DNA of 15,068 bases, from NCBI GenBank assembly GCA_027296665.1, contig JAPUIV010000028.1, forward strand, positions 1 through 15,068, read 5' to 3'. Shown in pieces: positions 1 through 6,986 of the stretch. Made by a program: the position numbers and the translations under genes. Source of the DNA: Acidobacteriota bacterium. Lineage in GTDB: Bacteria > Acidobacteriota > Polarisedimenticolia > JAPUIV01. Numbering within the stretch: position 1 is the first letter of the stretch; every line of letters begins with the position of its first letter. The notes beneath the pieces were generated by a model, which had not been told where the DNA came from, did not search any database, and was given only the letters and a program-made list of their open reading frames with translations.

Positions 1-2
1 GT

Positions 3-2330
3 GAGGAGCAGCTTATCCGGATGGCCGATTCGATACCGTCCATGATCTGTTATATCGACCGGGAGAAAAAGTATCGATTCACGAACGCGGCGTACCGAGA
101 CTGGTTCGGGATCGACAAGGATCAGATCCTGGGCCTGTCGATCGAGGATGTCTTGGGCCCGGAGCAGTATGGGTCGATACGGGCCCGGGTGGAACAGGCG
201 ATGTCCGGATCGCGGGTAACCTACAATAAGGAGATTCCGGACAAGAAGGGTAATGCCCGGCACTTTCAGGTTAACTATCTTCCCCAACGCGGGGACAACG
301 GAAAGGTGCTTGGTTTCTACACCCTTCTGCACGATCTCACCGAGCAAAAAAATTCGGAACAGAAGTTGCAAGAGAGCGAGGCCCGGTATCGAGCCCTGGT
401 GGAATATTCACCGACCGCAATCTGCGTTGTCGATGCCGAAACCGGCCGGTTCGTTGATTGTAATCGGCAAGCGGTCATGCTGTTCGGCATAGATCGCGAT
501 ACCCTGCTCACTCTTGGCCCGCGGGAAATCAGTCCTCCCTTCCAGCCCTGCGGCCGGCCATCCGAGGAAGTGGCGCGGGAGCGGCTTTCCGAGGCGATTC
601 GCGATGGCCACGGTGTGTTCGAATGGGTTCACCGGAACGCGGAGGGCCTTGATATCCCTTGCGAGGTGCGCCTGGCCCCCTTTCCTGCAAAGGGGAGGCA
701 CCTATTCCGCGGCGATATCGTTGACATCTCCGATCGGAAACGGGCCGAAGAGGAAAAACGGAAAAATGAAAAACGGCTTCAACTTTTGCTGGAAACTGCC
801 AGGGCGATTCCCTGGGAGGTAGACGCGAGCACCTATAATTTCATCTACGTCGGCCCCCAGGCGGTCAAGCTTCTGGGTTATCCCCTGGAGAAATGGCGGG
901 AAGCCGATTTCTGGGTATCTCACATCCATCCCGAGGATCGGGATTCGGCCCTCCAATTTTGCAAAGTCTCTTCGAAGCGCCTGCATGAATTCGATTTCGA
1001 ATACCGGATGATCTCCTCCAGCGGAAAAGTTGTATGGGTCCATGATCTCGTGAGCGTGGAGTTCGAAAATGGATCGCCGAGAAGGCTTAGAGGGTTTCTT
1101 ATTGACATCACGGCGCGGAAGCAGGCCGATCTTCTTCAGGCTGGGCAGAAACGGGTTCTGGAAATGCTTGCCGGGGGAGAACCGCTCGATGCCGTCCTCA
1201 ATGAACTTGCCCGCACGGTGGACAACCAGCAAACCGGCATGCGGTGCTCCATTCTCCTGGTCGATGAGGGAGGAAAGCATCTCCGGCATTCGGCCGGTCC
1301 CGGCCTGCCTGATGAATACAACAAGGCGATCGATGGGCTCGAGATCGGCGAAAAAAGTGGCTCCTGCGGCAGGGCCGCCTTTCGGGGAGAACGGGTGATT
1401 GTCGCCGACACCCTGAACGATCCGCTTTTCGCCCCGTTCCGGGAACTTGCCGTCCGGTTCGGCCTGGGCGCTTGCTGGTCCCAACCGATCGTCTCGACCC
1501 ACGGAGAGGTTCTCGGAACCTTTGCCGTGTACCACGACAAACCTCACCACCCGACCGACTATGAACTCGCCATGGTGGAGCAGGTGGCTTATCTGGCCGG
1601 AGTGGCGATTGAAAGGACCAGCGCCCAGCAGGCGTTGAAAAAGAATGAAGAGGCTCTCAGGTTGAGCCAGAGGGTACTTCAGAGCCTCGCGGGGAAATTG
1701 CTCACGGCACAGGAGGAAGAACGCAGGCGATTGGCCCGTGAGCTGCACGATGATCTGGCGCAAAGATTGGCCGCGCTGGCGATCGAGGCGGGCAAGCTGG
1801 AACAGGACGTGTCACATCCGCCGGGCGAGATCGCCCGTAAACTCCGGGAGATGAAAAACCGAATCGTCCGGATTTCGGAGGATGTCCACGGGATCTCCCG
1901 CCAGTTGCATCCCTCGATCATCGAAGATCTCGGGCTGAGCGACGCGATTGCATCGGAATGCCAGAATTTTTCCGAACGGGAAGGGATTCAGATCGATTTC
2001 GCCCCCGGAGGGGTTCTGGATGGGCTCCCCAAGGAGATCTCCCTCTGTCTCTACCGGGTGGTGCAGGAGGGGCTCCGCAACGTCGCCAAGCATTCCCGGG
2101 CGAAAGAGGCGCGGGTTTCGGCCAGACGGGAGAATGGAACCCTTCGCCTGTCGATCCGGGATACGGGGATCGGTTTTGACCCTGCCCGTCCGAAGGGAAG
2201 GGCGGGGTTGGGATTGGACAGTATGAAGGAACGGGTGCGGCTGATCCAGGGAGCTCTTTCGATCGTTACCGGGGAGGGGAAGGGAACCACGATCGAAGTC
2301 CGGGTCCCCTTGATAGGGGGACAGAAATGA
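3..2330 (+). CDS. PAS-PAS-PAS-GAF sensor histidine kinase, NarL type, 5' partial
   Basis: Sensor kinase that would autophosphorylate and pass phosphate to the response regulator overlapping its 3' end. The frame is open to the left edge, and the codons before the first ATG (position 21) read EEQLIR, a normal lead-in to a PAS domain, so the real start lies outside the window. Counting from that ATG: PAS 1 about 1-108, PAS 2 about 123-240, PAS 3 with a PAC-like tail about 255-370, GAF about 376-535, and a HisKA_3 dimerisation helix with phospho-acceptor H576 in ELHDD. The HATPase domain carries N687 (N box), D714-x-G716-x-G718 and GLGL at 729-732. No membrane segment is visible, so this part is cytoplasmic; a membrane anchor could lie upstream. 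The signal sensed is unknown. Family assignment is firm. Confidence 0.95.
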   Translation, partial: EEQLIRMADSIPSMICYIDREKKYRFTNAAYRDWFGIDKDQILGLSIEDVLGPEQYGSIRARVEQAMSGSRVTYNKEIPDKKGNARHFQVNYLPQRGDNGKVLGFYTLLHDLTEQKNSEQKLQESEARYRALVEYSPTAICVVDAETGRFVDCNRQAVMLFGIDRDTLLTLGPREISPPFQPCGRPSEEVARERLSEAIRDGHGVFEWVHRNAEGLDIPCEVRLAPFPAKGRHLFRGDIVDISDRKRAEEEKRKNEKRLQLLLETARAIPWEVDASTYNFIYVGPQAVKLLGYPLEKWREADFWVSHIHPEDRDSALQFCKVSSKRLHEFDFEYRMISSSGKVVWVHDLVSVEFENGSPRRLRGFLIDITARKQADLLQAGQKRVLEMLAGGEPLDAVLNELARTVDNQQTGMRCSILLVDEGGKHLRHSAGPGLPDEYNKAIDGLEIGEKSGSCGRAAFRGERVIVADTLNDPLFAPFRELAVRFGLGACWSQPIVSTHGEVLGTFAVYHDKPHHPTDYELAMVEQVAYLAGVAIERTSAQQALKKNEEALRLSQRVLQSLAGKLLTAQEEERRRLARELHDDLAQRLAALAIEAGKLEQDVSHPPGEIARKLREMKNRIVRISEDVHGISRQLHPSIIEDLGLSDAIASECQNFSEREGIQIDFAPGGVLDGLPKEISLCLYRVVQEGLRNVAKHSRAKEARVSARRENGTLRLSIRDTGIGFDPARPKGRAGLGLDSMKERVRLIQGALSIVTGEGKGTTIEVRVPLIGGQK

Positions 2331-2941
2331 ATCGCCCCCGCCTTCTGCTCGCCGACGACCACAAGATCGTTCTGGAAGGATTGCGCAACCTACTGAAGGA
2401 TGAATTTGAGATTGTCGGAACGGTGGAAGATGGCCGGGCCCTGGTTTCCGCCGCGAAACGGCTCGATCCCGATGTGATCGTGGTGGATATTTCGATGCCC
2501 CTCCTGAACGGTATCGAGGCGATTGAACAGCTTCGGAAGGCAGGTTCCCGGGCCAAGGTCATATTTCTCACCATGCATTCCGACATGACCTATGCCACCC
2601 GGGCCTTCGAGGTCGGGGCTTCGGGATACGTCCTGAAACATTCGGCGCCATCGGAGCTGATCACCGCTATCCGGCAAGTCCTCAAGGGTGAATCCTTTTT
2701 CCCCCGTCAATATTCCCGTGAGCGATTTTCAAGAAAACCAGTCGTTCAACTCACCCCCAGGCAGAGGGAAGTCCTTCAGTTGCTGGCGGAGGGCAGGTCC
2801 GCGAAGGAGATCGCATCGATCTTGAACATCTCCTCCAGGACGGCGGAATTTCACAAGTACCGGATGATGCATGATCTGAGATTGAAGACCAACGCGGAGT
2901 TGATCCAGTACGCCATCAAGCATGGCGTCGTCACGGTTTGA
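2327..2941 (+). CDS. LuxR/NarL-family response regulator
   Basis: DNA-binding response regulator, 204 residues, the normal length for the NarL/FixJ class. The receiver domain (about 4-120) has the acidic pair D10-D11, phospho-acceptor D54 in VVDISMP, T82 and K104. The LuxR-type helix-turn-helix (about 141-204) has the LTPRQREVLQLLAEG entry and a recognition helix around residues 169-180. Its ATG overlaps the kinase stop as ATGA, with a purine-rich AGGGGGA about 7 nt upstream, so the pair is translationally coupled and almost certainly one phosphorelay. Targets are unknown. The 531-nt gap directly downstream, or the MutS-like gene after it, is the nearest candidate, but no operator was recognised. 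Confidence 0.96.
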   Translation: MNRPRLLLADDHKIVLEGLRNLLKDEFEIVGTVEDGRALVSAAKRLDPDVIVVDISMPLLNGIEAIEQLRKAGSRAKVIFLTMHSDMTYATRAFEVGASGYVLKHSAPSELITAIRQVLKGESFFPRQYSRERFSRKPVVQLTPRQREVLQLLAEGRSAKEIASILNISSRTAEFHKYRMMHDLRLKTNAELIQYAIKHGVVTV

Positions 2942-3182
2942 ATCCCATTAAATGGCGCCATCTGGTAATTTTCCCTGGTTTGGCGCGAAAAATCGGCATT
3001 CCCATCAATTCCGGCCTCACCTCGCTTCCCCCCCGGGAGTGGTTTTGAGCCTGCAACTGGCGATTCGTCAAGCGTTTGGAAAGGTTCCGGGGCAGGCGGA
3101 GGGGAGGGCGGGCCAGGCAATCTTCTCTTTGACCATCTGCCCGTCCCGTCCGGGTTTCAGGAAAAAACAGGTAATTTTTCGA

Positions 3183-3212
3183 GTTACAGGAATCAATCGA
3201 TCCGCATACAAT
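3183..3212 (+). promoter_or_regulatory. possible sigma70-like promoter upstream of the repeat region
   Basis: GTTACA (3183-3188), an 18-nt spacer, then TACAAT (3207-3212), matching 4 of 6 and 5 of 6 consensus bases. It lies in the AT-rich part of the gap. A transcript from here would start near 3219 and run through the inverted-repeat cluster. It would pass a 15-codon ORF at 3237-3284 that has no convincing ribosome binding site. The hit may be chance in AT-rich DNA. Confidence 0.3.
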
Positions 3213-3273
3213 ACCTCTTGAAATAATTAGATAGTCATGGAGACTGAAGAGTTTTTTGAATCCCCCCAAAAAT

Positions 3274-3378
3274 ACCCACCCTAGATATCCAGGGGCGTGG
3301 GTCGAGACACTACAGGGGCATGCCAAATATTTTTTCACCCCTTCAACTTGGTGATTTCTCGAATCGACCCACGTCCCC
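3274..3378. repeat. three-arm inverted repeat that could form two exclusive stems
   Basis: Arm A is ACCCAC at 3274-3279, arm B GTGGGT at 3297-3302, and arm C ACCCAC at 3367-3372. B can pair with A in a short hairpin of 6 bp plus 2 bp after a one-base bulge. B can instead pair with C in a longer stem: CGTGGGTCGA at 3296-3305 with TCGACCCACG at 3364-3373, extended by GGGG/CCCC around a bulged T. The two stems share arm B and exclude each other. Read on the - strand, the A:B hairpin is followed by ATTTTT (3273-3268), giving an intrinsic-terminator-like shape, with B:C as the antiterminator. No - strand gene follows, so the function is open: a small RNA, an operator for the upstream regulator, or a remnant repeat. 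Confidence 0.5.
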
Positions 3379-3432
3379 CCGCCCAATCGGGTAGCCTGCT
3401 GCGATCTTTTTCCGCTCCCGACTTCAGCCCGG

Positions 3433-3461
3433 TTGCCGATCCTCGAAACCTTCGGTAACAT
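3433..3461 (+). promoter_or_regulatory. likely promoter of the MutS-like gene
   Basis: TTGCCG (3433-3438), a 17-nt spacer and TAACAT (3456-3461). Transcription would begin about 3467-3469, only 4-6 nt before the GTG at 3473. That fits the lack of a Shine-Dalgarno sequence there and suggests a leaderless or nearly leaderless mRNA. Confidence 0.5.
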
Positions 3462-3472
3462 ACGCACCTGAA

Positions 3473-5299
3473 GTGGCTCTTGAATTTTCCGTGAAGAAAT
3501 CGGTTGAAAACTCACCGCCCGATCCTCGTTCCGAATACGATCGCCGGATCGAATCCTGGCAGGAAAAGGTGGAGAAGAATTCCCGCCTCGAGGCGTGGGT
3601 CTCGGGCGGAAGACTAATAGTTTTTCTCCTGGGCGCGGCCGTGGTCTGGTTGTCCTGGCGTTCCGGGGCGTTCCCGGCGGCCTGGGTCTCCCTCCCCGTA
3701 ATTCTCTTTTTCCTGCTGGTGGTTTTTCATCAATACCTCATCCAGACCCGTCGCCGGGCGGAGGGGGGCGTCTCCTTCTACCGAATGGGGATGGCCCGTA
3801 TCGAGGACCGCTGGGCGGGTAATGGAGAGGCCGGTACGCGGTACTGCAGGGAGGGAAATCTCTTTGCGCGGGATCTGGACCTTTTCGGGAAAGGCTCCCT
3901 TTTCCAGTTACTGTCCACGGCCCGGACCCGCGCCGGGGAGATGCGCCTGGCGAACTGGTTGCAGGAGCCGGCATCAGCGGAGGAGGTAAGGTCCAGGCAG
4001 ATCGCAGTGGAGGAATTAAGTTCCCGCCTGGATCTCCGCGAGGATCTCGCGGTTCTCGGTGAAGAGGTGCGGTGCGGAGTCCGGCCGGAGGAGGTTTCCG
4101 CCTGGGGATTGAAACCGACGGCTCTTCCCTCCCCCCTGGTCCGGATCGGAATTCTCCTGCCGGTTTTTTTCACGGTGGCGGCGGGTTGCGGTTGGATGGC
4201 ATGGGGATGGGGTCCCATTCCTTTCTTTCTAGGTTTGGCCATGGAGGGGGCTATCGCGCTTGCCCTCCGTTCCCGAGTCCGGGGCATGATCTCCGGAGTG
4301 GAGGAATGGGGACAGGAACTTGCCATCCTCTCCCTGATCCTGGCCCGTCTCGAGCGGGAAAGGTTCGAATGTGATCATCTGACCCGGCTCGAATCGATCC
4401 TCGATACCAACGGATCGCCCCCCTCCCGGCGGATCCGCCGTCTCGGAAGATGGATCGAGCTTCTTGATTCTAGACGGAACCAGTTCTTTGCCCCCTTGGC
4501 CGCCATTCTTTTGTGGACGACGCATATCGCCTTCGCGATCGAGGCGTGGCGAAAGGTGGCGGGACCCGCGGTGTCGAAATGGCTCATGGCGGTGGGCGAG
4601 TTCGAGGCGCTCTGCTCCCTGGCTTCCTACCGATTCGAGCATCCCGCCGATCCCTTCCCCGAGATCATCCCGGGATCCCCCCGGTTCGAGGCAGAGGGGT
4701 TGGGACACCCGTTGATTCCGGAAGCAAAGTGCGTGCGGAACGATCTTTGCCTGGATGAACGAACCCGCCTGTTTATCGTGAGCGGATCCAACATGTCGGG
4801 AAAGAGCACTTTGCTTCGCACCGTCGGTGTCAACGCCGTCCTGGCGTTGGCGGGCGCCCCGGTTCGCGCCCGCCGTCTGGTTCTTTCCCCCCTTTCCGTC
4901 GGCGCGTCGATCCAGGTGGTCGACTCCCTGCAGGCGGGAAGCTCCCGTTTCTATGCGGAGATCACCCGGTTGCATGAAATCCAGGAAATCGCGAACGGTT
5001 CATTCCGGGTCCTGTTCCTTCTGGATGAGATCCTGCATGGAACCAATTCGCACGACCGCCGTATCGGCGCCGAGGCGGTTCTCATCGGTTTTCTGGATCG
5101 CGGCGGCATCGGTTTGATCACCACGCACGATCTTGCCCTCGCCAAGATCGCCGATGGAATGGATGGTAAGGCGGAGAATATCCATTTCGAAGACCAGTTC
5201 GTGGATGGGAAGATTGGGTTCGATTTCCGGATTCGGCCGGGAATCGTGAAGAAGAGCAACGCCCTGCAGTTGATGCGTTCCATCGGGATCGATGTCTGA
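3473..5299 (+). CDS. membrane-anchored MutS-like ATPase
   Basis: 608-residue protein with the C-terminal half of MutS but much shorter than mismatch-repair MutS (about 850-900). It lacks the N-terminal mismatch-binding domain. Two hydrophobic helices (about 46-62 and 70-88) open the protein, and others lie near 222-262 and 338-358, so it is probably an inner-membrane protein. Residues 134-167 resemble MutS core domain III. The ATPase has Walker A G438-SNMSGKST-446, a SLQAGSSRFYAE signature near 483-495, Walker B ending D518-E519 and a downstream TTHD switch. LHGTN replaces the canonical GRGTS. I chose GTG 3473 because the frame fits and a promoter sits just upstream; GTG 3491 is the alternative. 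It resembles the uncharacterised ABC_MutS-like group. Mismatch repair should not be assumed, and the substrate is unknown. Confidence 0.88.
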   Translation: MALEFSVKKSVENSPPDPRSEYDRRIESWQEKVEKNSRLEAWVSGGRLIVFLLGAAVVWLSWRSGAFPAAWVSLPVILFFLLVVFHQYLIQTRRRAEGGVSFYRMGMARIEDRWAGNGEAGTRYCREGNLFARDLDLFGKGSLFQLLSTARTRAGEMRLANWLQEPASAEEVRSRQIAVEELSSRLDLREDLAVLGEEVRCGVRPEEVSAWGLKPTALPSPLVRIGILLPVFFTVAAGCGWMAWGWGPIPFFLGLAMEGAIALALRSRVRGMISGVEEWGQELAILSLILARLERERFECDHLTRLESILDTNGSPPSRRIRRLGRWIELLDSRRNQFFAPLAAILLWTTHIAFAIEAWRKVAGPAVSKWLMAVGEFEALCSLASYRFEHPADPFPEIIPGSPRFEAEGLGHPLIPEAKCVRNDLCLDERTRLFIVSGSNMSGKSTLLRTVGVNAVLALAGAPVRARRLVLSPLSVGASIQVVDSLQAGSSRFYAEITRLHEIQEIANGSFRVLFLLDEILHGTNSHDRRIGAEAVLIGFLDRGGIGLITTHDLALAKIADGMDGKAENIHFEDQFVDGKIGFDFRIRPGIVKKSNALQLMRSIGIDV

Positions 5300-5326
5300 G
5301 CCGGAACCGCGCTGGGCAGGGGCAAT

Positions 5327-5331
5327 GGAGG
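5327..5331 (+). promoter_or_regulatory. ribosome binding site fixing the M49-like start
   Basis: GGAGG lies 5 nt before ATG 5337. It favours that start, or the adjacent ATG 5340, over the in-frame ATG at 5292. The upstream ATG overlaps the MutS-like gene and would place about 15 polar residues before the signal peptide. Confidence 0.75.
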
Positions 5332-5336
5332 TTCAG

Positions 5337-6965
5337 ATGATGTACAGGAGATTACTGCTGTCCGGGTTGATCCTTGCCTGGGGATTTTTGCCCGGCTTCG
5401 CAGGGAAATACGCCACCGTCCGGTTGACCTCTGATCTTTCAATGTTGTCGGCAAAGGAGCGCAGGATGATTCCCCTCCTGATCGAGGCGGCGCAGGCAAT
5501 GGACGAGATTTTCTGGAAGCAGGCATACGGTGACCGGGATGAATTGCTTGCCCGGCTCGTCGACCCGGAACTCCGCCGCTTTGCCAGGATCAATTACGGC
5601 CCGTGGGACCGTCTGGAGGGGAACAGACCCTTTGTTCCCGGTTGGGGCGCCAAACCGAAGGGAGCGAATTTCTATCCGGACGACATGACCGAGGAAGAGT
5701 TCAATCGAGCCGCGAATACGTCGCCGGCCCGGGGGGAATCGTTCCGGAGCCTGTACACCCTGATCGTGCGCGAGGAGGATGGGAGGTTGAGTTCCATCCC
5801 CTATCATGAAGCGTTCCCCCGGGAGTTGAAGATTGCCTCCGACAAGCTCATGGCCGCATCCAACCTCGCCGAGGATCCCGGGTTGGAAAAATATCTTCGA
5901 CTCCGAGCGAAGGCGCTCCTCACCGATGATTTCCTGCCGAGCGACATCGCGTGGATGGAAATGAAGAACAACAAGCTGGATGTGGTGATCGGTCCGATTG
6001 AAACGTACGAGGATCAACTTTTTGGCTACAAGGCTTCCTACGAGGCCTACGTCCTCATCAAGGACCTCGAATGGAGCGAGCGACTGGCGAAATATTCCAA
6101 AGTGCTTCCGGAGCTGCAAATGGGCCTTCCGGTTCCGGAGAAGTACAAGCAGGAGAAACCGGCTGCCGGATCCGATCTCAATGTTTACGATGTCGTCTAC
6201 TATGCCGGAGAATGCAATTCGGGATCGAAAACCATCGCGATCAACCTTCCCAATGACGAGGAAGTTCAACTCTTGCATGGAACCCGTCGATTGCAGTTGA
6301 AGAACGCCATGCGGGCGAAGTTCGACACGATCCTGGTGCCGATCGCCAAGGAACTGGTAGACCCGGAGCAGAGGGGCCACATCACTTTCGATGCCTTTTT
6401 CGCCAACACCATGTTTCATGAAGTGGCCCACGGGCTTGGCATCAAGAACACCATCACCGGCAAGGGCACGGTCCGGAAGGCGTTGAAGAAACAGGCATCT
6501 GCACTTGAGGAGGGCAAGGCGGACGTACTCGGGTTGTACATGATCACCCGGTTGAACGAGAAGGGGGAGTTCGGCCCGGTCGATATCAAGGATTTTTACG
6601 TCACCTTCATGACCAGCGTGTTCCGTTCCATCCGGTTTGGAGCAGCCAGCGCCCATGGGCGCGCGAACCTGGCCCGGTTTAACTTTTTCAAGGAAATGAA
6701 CGCGCTCACCCGGGATGCGGGGACGGGAACCTACAAGGTTCATTTCGATCGGATGACCCTTGCCATGAATTCCCTATCCGAGAAGATCCTTCGGTTCCAG
6801 GGGGACGGCGATTACGAGGGGGTGGCCGCTTTCATGAAGAAATACGGCAATATCGGGCCGGATCTCCGGACCGATCTGGATCGGCTTTCCACGCAAGGCA
6901 TCCCCGTCGATATCGTGTTCCAGCAGGGGATGTCGGTTCTGAAGGAGGATCGTTCCGCCCGGTAA
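5337..6965 (+). CDS. secreted M49-like (dipeptidyl peptidase III family) zinc peptidase
   Basis: Predicted exported zinc metallopeptidase of 542 residues from ATG 5337. The N terminus is a Sec signal peptide: basic MMYRR, a hydrophobic core to about 20, and likely cleavage near GFAG-K. The zinc site is H361-EVA-H365, with E391-E392 in EEGKAD as the third-ligand motif, matching the HEXX(G)H ... EEC(R/K)AD layout of M49. The motif is the five-residue HEXXH form, not the classical HEXXGH. Other blocks fit the bacterial dipeptidyl-peptidase-3-like group, including IGPIETYED, the DVVYYAGECN region and SSAHG-like SAHGRAN. It would release dipeptides from oligopeptides in the periplasm, although the substrate is inferred. 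It follows the MutS-like gene by 37 nt on the same strand and ends 17 nt from the convergent propeller gene. Confidence 0.85.
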   Translation: MMYRRLLLSGLILAWGFLPGFAGKYATVRLTSDLSMLSAKERRMIPLLIEAAQAMDEIFWKQAYGDRDELLARLVDPELRRFARINYGPWDRLEGNRPFVPGWGAKPKGANFYPDDMTEEEFNRAANTSPARGESFRSLYTLIVREEDGRLSSIPYHEAFPRELKIASDKLMAASNLAEDPGLEKYLRLRAKALLTDDFLPSDIAWMEMKNNKLDVVIGPIETYEDQLFGYKASYEAYVLIKDLEWSERLAKYSKVLPELQMGLPVPEKYKQEKPAAGSDLNVYDVVYYAGECNSGSKTIAINLPNDEEVQLLHGTRRLQLKNAMRAKFDTILVPIAKELVDPEQRGHITFDAFFANTMFHEVAHGLGIKNTITGKGTVRKALKKQASALEEGKADVLGLYMITRLNEKGEFGPVDIKDFYVTFMTSVFRSIRFGAASAHGRANLARFNFFKEMNALTRDAGTGTYKVHFDRMTLAMNSLSEKILRFQGDGDYEGVAAFMKKYGNIGPDLRTDLDRLSTQGIPVDIVFQQGMSVLKEDRSAR

Positions 6966-6970
6966 CCGGT

Positions 6971-6986
6971 TTATCAGTCTTATCAG
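6971..6986. repeat. duplicated stop block between convergent genes
   Basis: TTATCAG occurs at 6971-6977 and 6980-6986. On the - strand this places TGA TAA, one sense codon, then TGA TAA in frame at the end of the propeller-DUF1684 gene, giving four stops in five codons. The neighbouring CCGGTAACCGG palindrome (6959-6969) spans the stop of the M49-like gene. It has no T run, so I do not call it a terminator. Confidence 0.6.

Larger units (their letters stand above)
2942..3472. other. 531-nt non-coding gap with an AT-richer centre
   Basis: No convincing protein gene lies here. The + frame from ATG 2952 and the - frame from 3515 give low-complexity, Arg/Pro/Gly-rich products typical of out-of-frame GC-rich DNA. 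My hand counts give 22/60 G+C at 3181-3240, 29/60 at 3241-3300 and 27/60 at 3301-3360, clearly below the roughly 60% of neighbouring genes. The gap holds a possible promoter (3183-3212), a three-arm inverted repeat (3274-3378) and the likely promoter of the next gene (3433-3461). No clear terminator was found after the response regulator. The 10-bp palindrome at 2952-2961 has no loop and no T run. Confidence 0.6.

Noticed and set aside
702..1763. 353-residue - strand frame opposite the kinase, and a 434-residue - strand frame at 5439-6743 opposite the peptidase
   Set aside because: Both are antisense shadows of genes with complete, recognisable domains.
2952..2961. ATGGCGCCAT palindrome 10 nt after the response regulator stop as a terminator
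   Set aside because: A perfect palindrome with no loop and no following T run cannot form a normal intrinsic terminator.
3237..3284. 15-codon leader-like ORF downstream of the possible promoter at 3183-3212
   Set aside because: No Shine-Dalgarno sequence and no run of a regulatory amino acid; a chance ORF is as likely.
3100..3472. insertion-sequence remnant in the low-GC gap
   Set aside because: No transposase fragment in any frame and no flanking target duplication seen; the inverted arms are internal and short.
2931..3515. 194-residue - strand frame and an 89-residue + strand frame (2952-3221) in the gap
   Set aside because: No family resemblance, no ribosome binding site, composition typical of shadow frames, and the - frame overlaps the next gene's promoter and start.
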